A model generated the notes under the pieces. It saw only the letters and a list, made by a program, of their open reading frames with translations. It ran no database searches and had not been told where the DNA came from. From NCBI GenBank assembly GCA_021401465.1, contig JADDMT010000268.1, positions 1 to 21,490 on the forward strand: a stretch of 21,490 nt of DNA, given 5' to 3'. The stretch comes from Teratosphaeria epicoccoides (Eukaryota; Ascomycota; Dothideomycetes; Mycosphaerellales; Teratosphaeriaceae). This document shows positions 19,111-21,490 of the stretch, piece after piece (position 1 is the stretch's first letter; each line of letters starts with the position of its first letter). A program made the position numbers and the translations under genes.

Positions 19111-21490
19111 GCTGAAGACGTTCCTGATAAGGAGCTCCTACTCGGCCGCCCTTGGCGCCACAAGCAGGGAGTCGTTGTTAATGGAGCTACTAACAACTAG
19201 TTCTATAGCTCTATAGGCGAAGTTCCTGCGGTGCGGATGCGTGACGCACACAGCTTCTACAAGGACATGAAGAAGGTCTAATGCGTGTATGCGGTCCGCA
19301 TACAGAACGTCAAGGAAGACGTTACCCTTCCGCCTAAGTTAGAGGAATACGCCGATATTTTCGACGTAGAGGCTACGGCCTATGCCCGGGCCCTAGACGC
19401 GGAACATGCGATTAACCTTAAGGAGAGTTACAATCCTCCGCATCGACCTCTGTACCCCATGTCAGAATCGCAGCTCGAAACACTTCGAGACTACCTCTAC
19501 AAGGCGCAAAGGAACGCGTAGATCCGACGAAGCGACAGCGAGGCTAGAGCGTTAGTTATGTTCGTCCCGAAGAAGGATAACACGCTCCGCCTATGCGTTA
19601 ACTATAGGGGCCTTAACGTAGTGACCTAGAAGAACCGCTGCCCCCTACTACTTATTAGCGAGACGCTTGACCGCCTTAGTCGCGCCGCCATCTTCTCGTC
19701 TATCGACTTGAAGGACGCCTACTACCGGATACTAATCTGAAAGGGCGACAAGTAGAAGACTACATTCCGAACGTAGTACAGACACTTTAAGTATACGGTA
19801 ATGCCGTTTAGCTTGACTAACGCACTAGCGACGTTCTAAGCGTATATCAACCGGGCCCTAGCCGGCCTCGTTGACACCTGCTACGTAGTGTATTTAGACG
19901 ATATACTAGTCTATTCCGACTCGAAGGAGGAGCATATGTAGCATCTAAGTATGGTGCTCGAACGGCTCCGCAAGTTCGCTCTCTACGCGAACCTAAAGAA
20001 GTGCTCATTCCTGACGGATAGGATTAAGTTTCTCGGATATATCGTCTCTACGGAAGGAGTCATCATGGATGACCGAAGGGTGTCTGCAATCGCGGAGTAG
20101 CTACAGCCAACTACCCTCCGAGAAGTGCAGGTGTTCCTAGGATTCACTAACTTCTACCGCAGATTCATACGATCTTACTCGAAGATCGTGGCTCCCCTTA
20201 CGGCCCTCGCAAAGGGCGCGGTTTAAGTAAAAAAGCCAGGGAAAGTGCCTTAGGAGGAGGCTTAGAGCAAGGCCTTCTCTAAACTCAAAGCAGCTTTTCA
20301 AACTACGCCTATACTTCGGCACTTTGACCCTACTACGAAGATCCGGATAGAGACTAATGCTTCAAAATTCGCAATAGCCGCAATTATATCGCAGCTCTAG
20401 TCGCACGAAGGCAGTGCGTAATAGTACCCGATTGCCTTCTAGTCGCGGAAGATGCAGGGCGCTAAGCTTAACTACGAGACTCACGACTAAGAGCTTTTGG
20501 CTATTGTTGACGGCTTTAAGGAGTACCGACACTACCTCGAAGGCGCAGCGTACCCTATTAAGGTGCTTACTGACTATAACAACCTTCGCGGCTTCATGGG
20601 CGTGAAGCAGCTAAGTAGTCGGCAAGCAAGGTAGGCGACTTTCCTCGCTAGCTTTGACTTCGTTATCTAGCATCGTTCCGGAAAGACGAATCCGGCCGAC
20701 GGTCCTTCGCGACGACCGGACTACAACACTAGGGAAGAGGGTAACTAACAGCTTCTCCCTACGCTGCAAACGAAGCTTGTAGTTTAGGGCGGCGATCTGT
20801 CGTTAGCTCCTCTTGTAGGTCGACTGCGGGTCTAATGGGGCCTCACGGCCTCCGCTAGTGACGAACCCTCCTATCTGGCAGTTGTAGCGACCATGTCTAG
20901 CTCGATCCGTGCGGTAGTTAACCGGCTTACATGCAGTAAGCATGCGATGTCTAAAGAACCCTTTGAAGAAGTCTCGAGACTTATTCAGCAGTTGCAAGAG
21001 CGAGAACCGGAGTTAATTAATGAGGGTGTAGCCCTCTAGGACACTGCAGGCAGTCCGAAGTACTAGACCAAGTCAGGCGATTTGTAGTACTTTGACAATA
21101 GGCTCTACGTACCCGCTAACCGCGTACTCTGTTCGCAGCTCCTCCGTATTCATCATGACGATGAACTCGCAGGCCATTTTGGCGTAGAGAAGACGAACGC
21201 ACTTCTCGGACGCAAATACTAGTAGCCTACGCTAGAACAGGATGTCTCTGACTATGTCAAATCCTGCTAGACGTGCCAGATTAGCAAATCTTAGCGCCAT
21301 CGCCCCTATGGCGATGCTTAGGCGCTCCTACTACTAGAGAGACTATGGTAAGACTTGACTATAGATTTCATTACCGATTTGCTGCTAGCAAAGTAGAAAG
21401 GCGATGTGGTTAATGCTGTCCTTGTAGTAGTCGACTGATACTCGAAGATGAATATCTTCATCCTATGTACGAAAAAGTGCACAAGCGGCG

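Larger units (their letters stand above)
16599..21490 (+). mobile_element. Family A copy A3, 3' end beyond the window
   Basis: This plus-strand copy has a 5' LTR, leader, and gag-pol up to the start of the integrase core, then the window ends. It is less mutated and richer in CG than A2, A-nested and B, and is probably among the younger insertions. It carries a solo family C LTR in the protease region. With A1 it forms a 1220-bp inverted repeat (1-1220 against 16599-17818). Confidence 0.93.
17008..21490 (+). pseudogene. Gag-Pol single polyprotein (A3), partial, interrupted by a solo LTR
   Basis: The frame starts at ATG 17008, 49 bases after the LTR, and keeps one phase to the window end. In order: Gag capsid region (NLKPFKGDTLKEARTFLQAC near 17497-17556), zinc knuckle at 18172 with the His position changed to Tyr and followed by TAG, and a protease region with Asp-Asp-Leu-Ala-Glu-Val-Asn at 18421. 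The 490-bp LTR at 18616-19105 comes next, then RT (MFVPKKDN at 19558, TVMPFSLTNALATF near 19795, YVVYLDDILVYS near 19885). RNase H starts near 20340, where the first Asp is Asn (codon 952), and ends with NPADGPSRRPDY near 20692. Integrase follows with HHDDELAGHFG at 21151, the Cys pair near 21270 and the first catalytic Asp at 21364. Subtracting 495 bases, landmarks fall at the same codon numbers as in A-nested. Numerous TAG stops inactivate it. Confidence 0.92.

Noticed and set aside
4200..21490. A genetic code in which TAG is a sense codon, suggested by long frames interrupted mostly by TAG.
   Set aside because: TAG stands at both Gln-like and Trp positions (A1 keeps TGG where A3 has TAG), and missense changes of the same C-to-T/G-to-A kind occur throughout. 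Mutation explains it better.

Overview
The window looks like repeat-rich heterochromatin from a filamentous fungus, probably an ascomycete. It holds layered, dead LTR retrotransposons of the Ty3/gypsy (Metaviridae) chromovirus type, and I see no intact host gene. Reading frames can be followed for kilobases, but they are broken almost only by TAG and TAA (few TGA). Copies differ mainly by C-to-T and G-to-A changes that turn CA, TG and CG into TA. That is the pattern of repeat-induced point mutation (RIP), which is known in Pezizomycotina. The species cannot be told from the sequence.

Two gypsy families and one further LTR family are present. Family A has a 360-bp LTR (TGATACGG...TATATCA), one gag-pol frame of about 1680 codons and a C-terminal chromodomain. 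It occurs four times: A1 (1-1220, minus, cut by the window start), A2 (about 2017-3979, minus, truncated), A-nested (7056-15221, minus, complete, TSD CATGC) and A3 (16599-21490, plus, cut by the window end). Family B is a different chromovirus on the plus strand (3980-7050 continued at 15227-16598). It is split by A-nested, bounded on its left by A2 in gag, and cut on its right by A3 at the start of its chromodomain. Family C is seen only as LTRs: 1333-1803, and a clean solo LTR at 18616-19105 inside the protease region of A3 (TSD TCTAC).

Removing A-nested with one TSD copy (8171 bp) puts the two halves of family B pol back in one frame. Removing the solo LTR with one TSD copy (495 bp) leaves the A3 frame unchanged, and conserved residues then fall at identical codon numbers in A3 and A-nested. 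The insertion history is therefore well supported: B is oldest, the A copies landed in B, and C landed in A3.

The most interesting content is in A-nested. Between the end of gag-pol and the polypurine tract lies a 497-codon gene on the opposite strand (8139-9632). It has its own TATA box (8051) and meets gag-pol tail to tail. The product has cysteine pairs near its N-terminus and basic and acidic tracts near its C-terminus; I do not recognise it. Family A also lacks a visible tRNA-type primer site. A 9-base sequence just after the 5' LTR is complementary to a sequence about 34 bp downstream of the LTR TATA box, as in Tf1-type self-priming, and this agrees with the single gag-pol frame.
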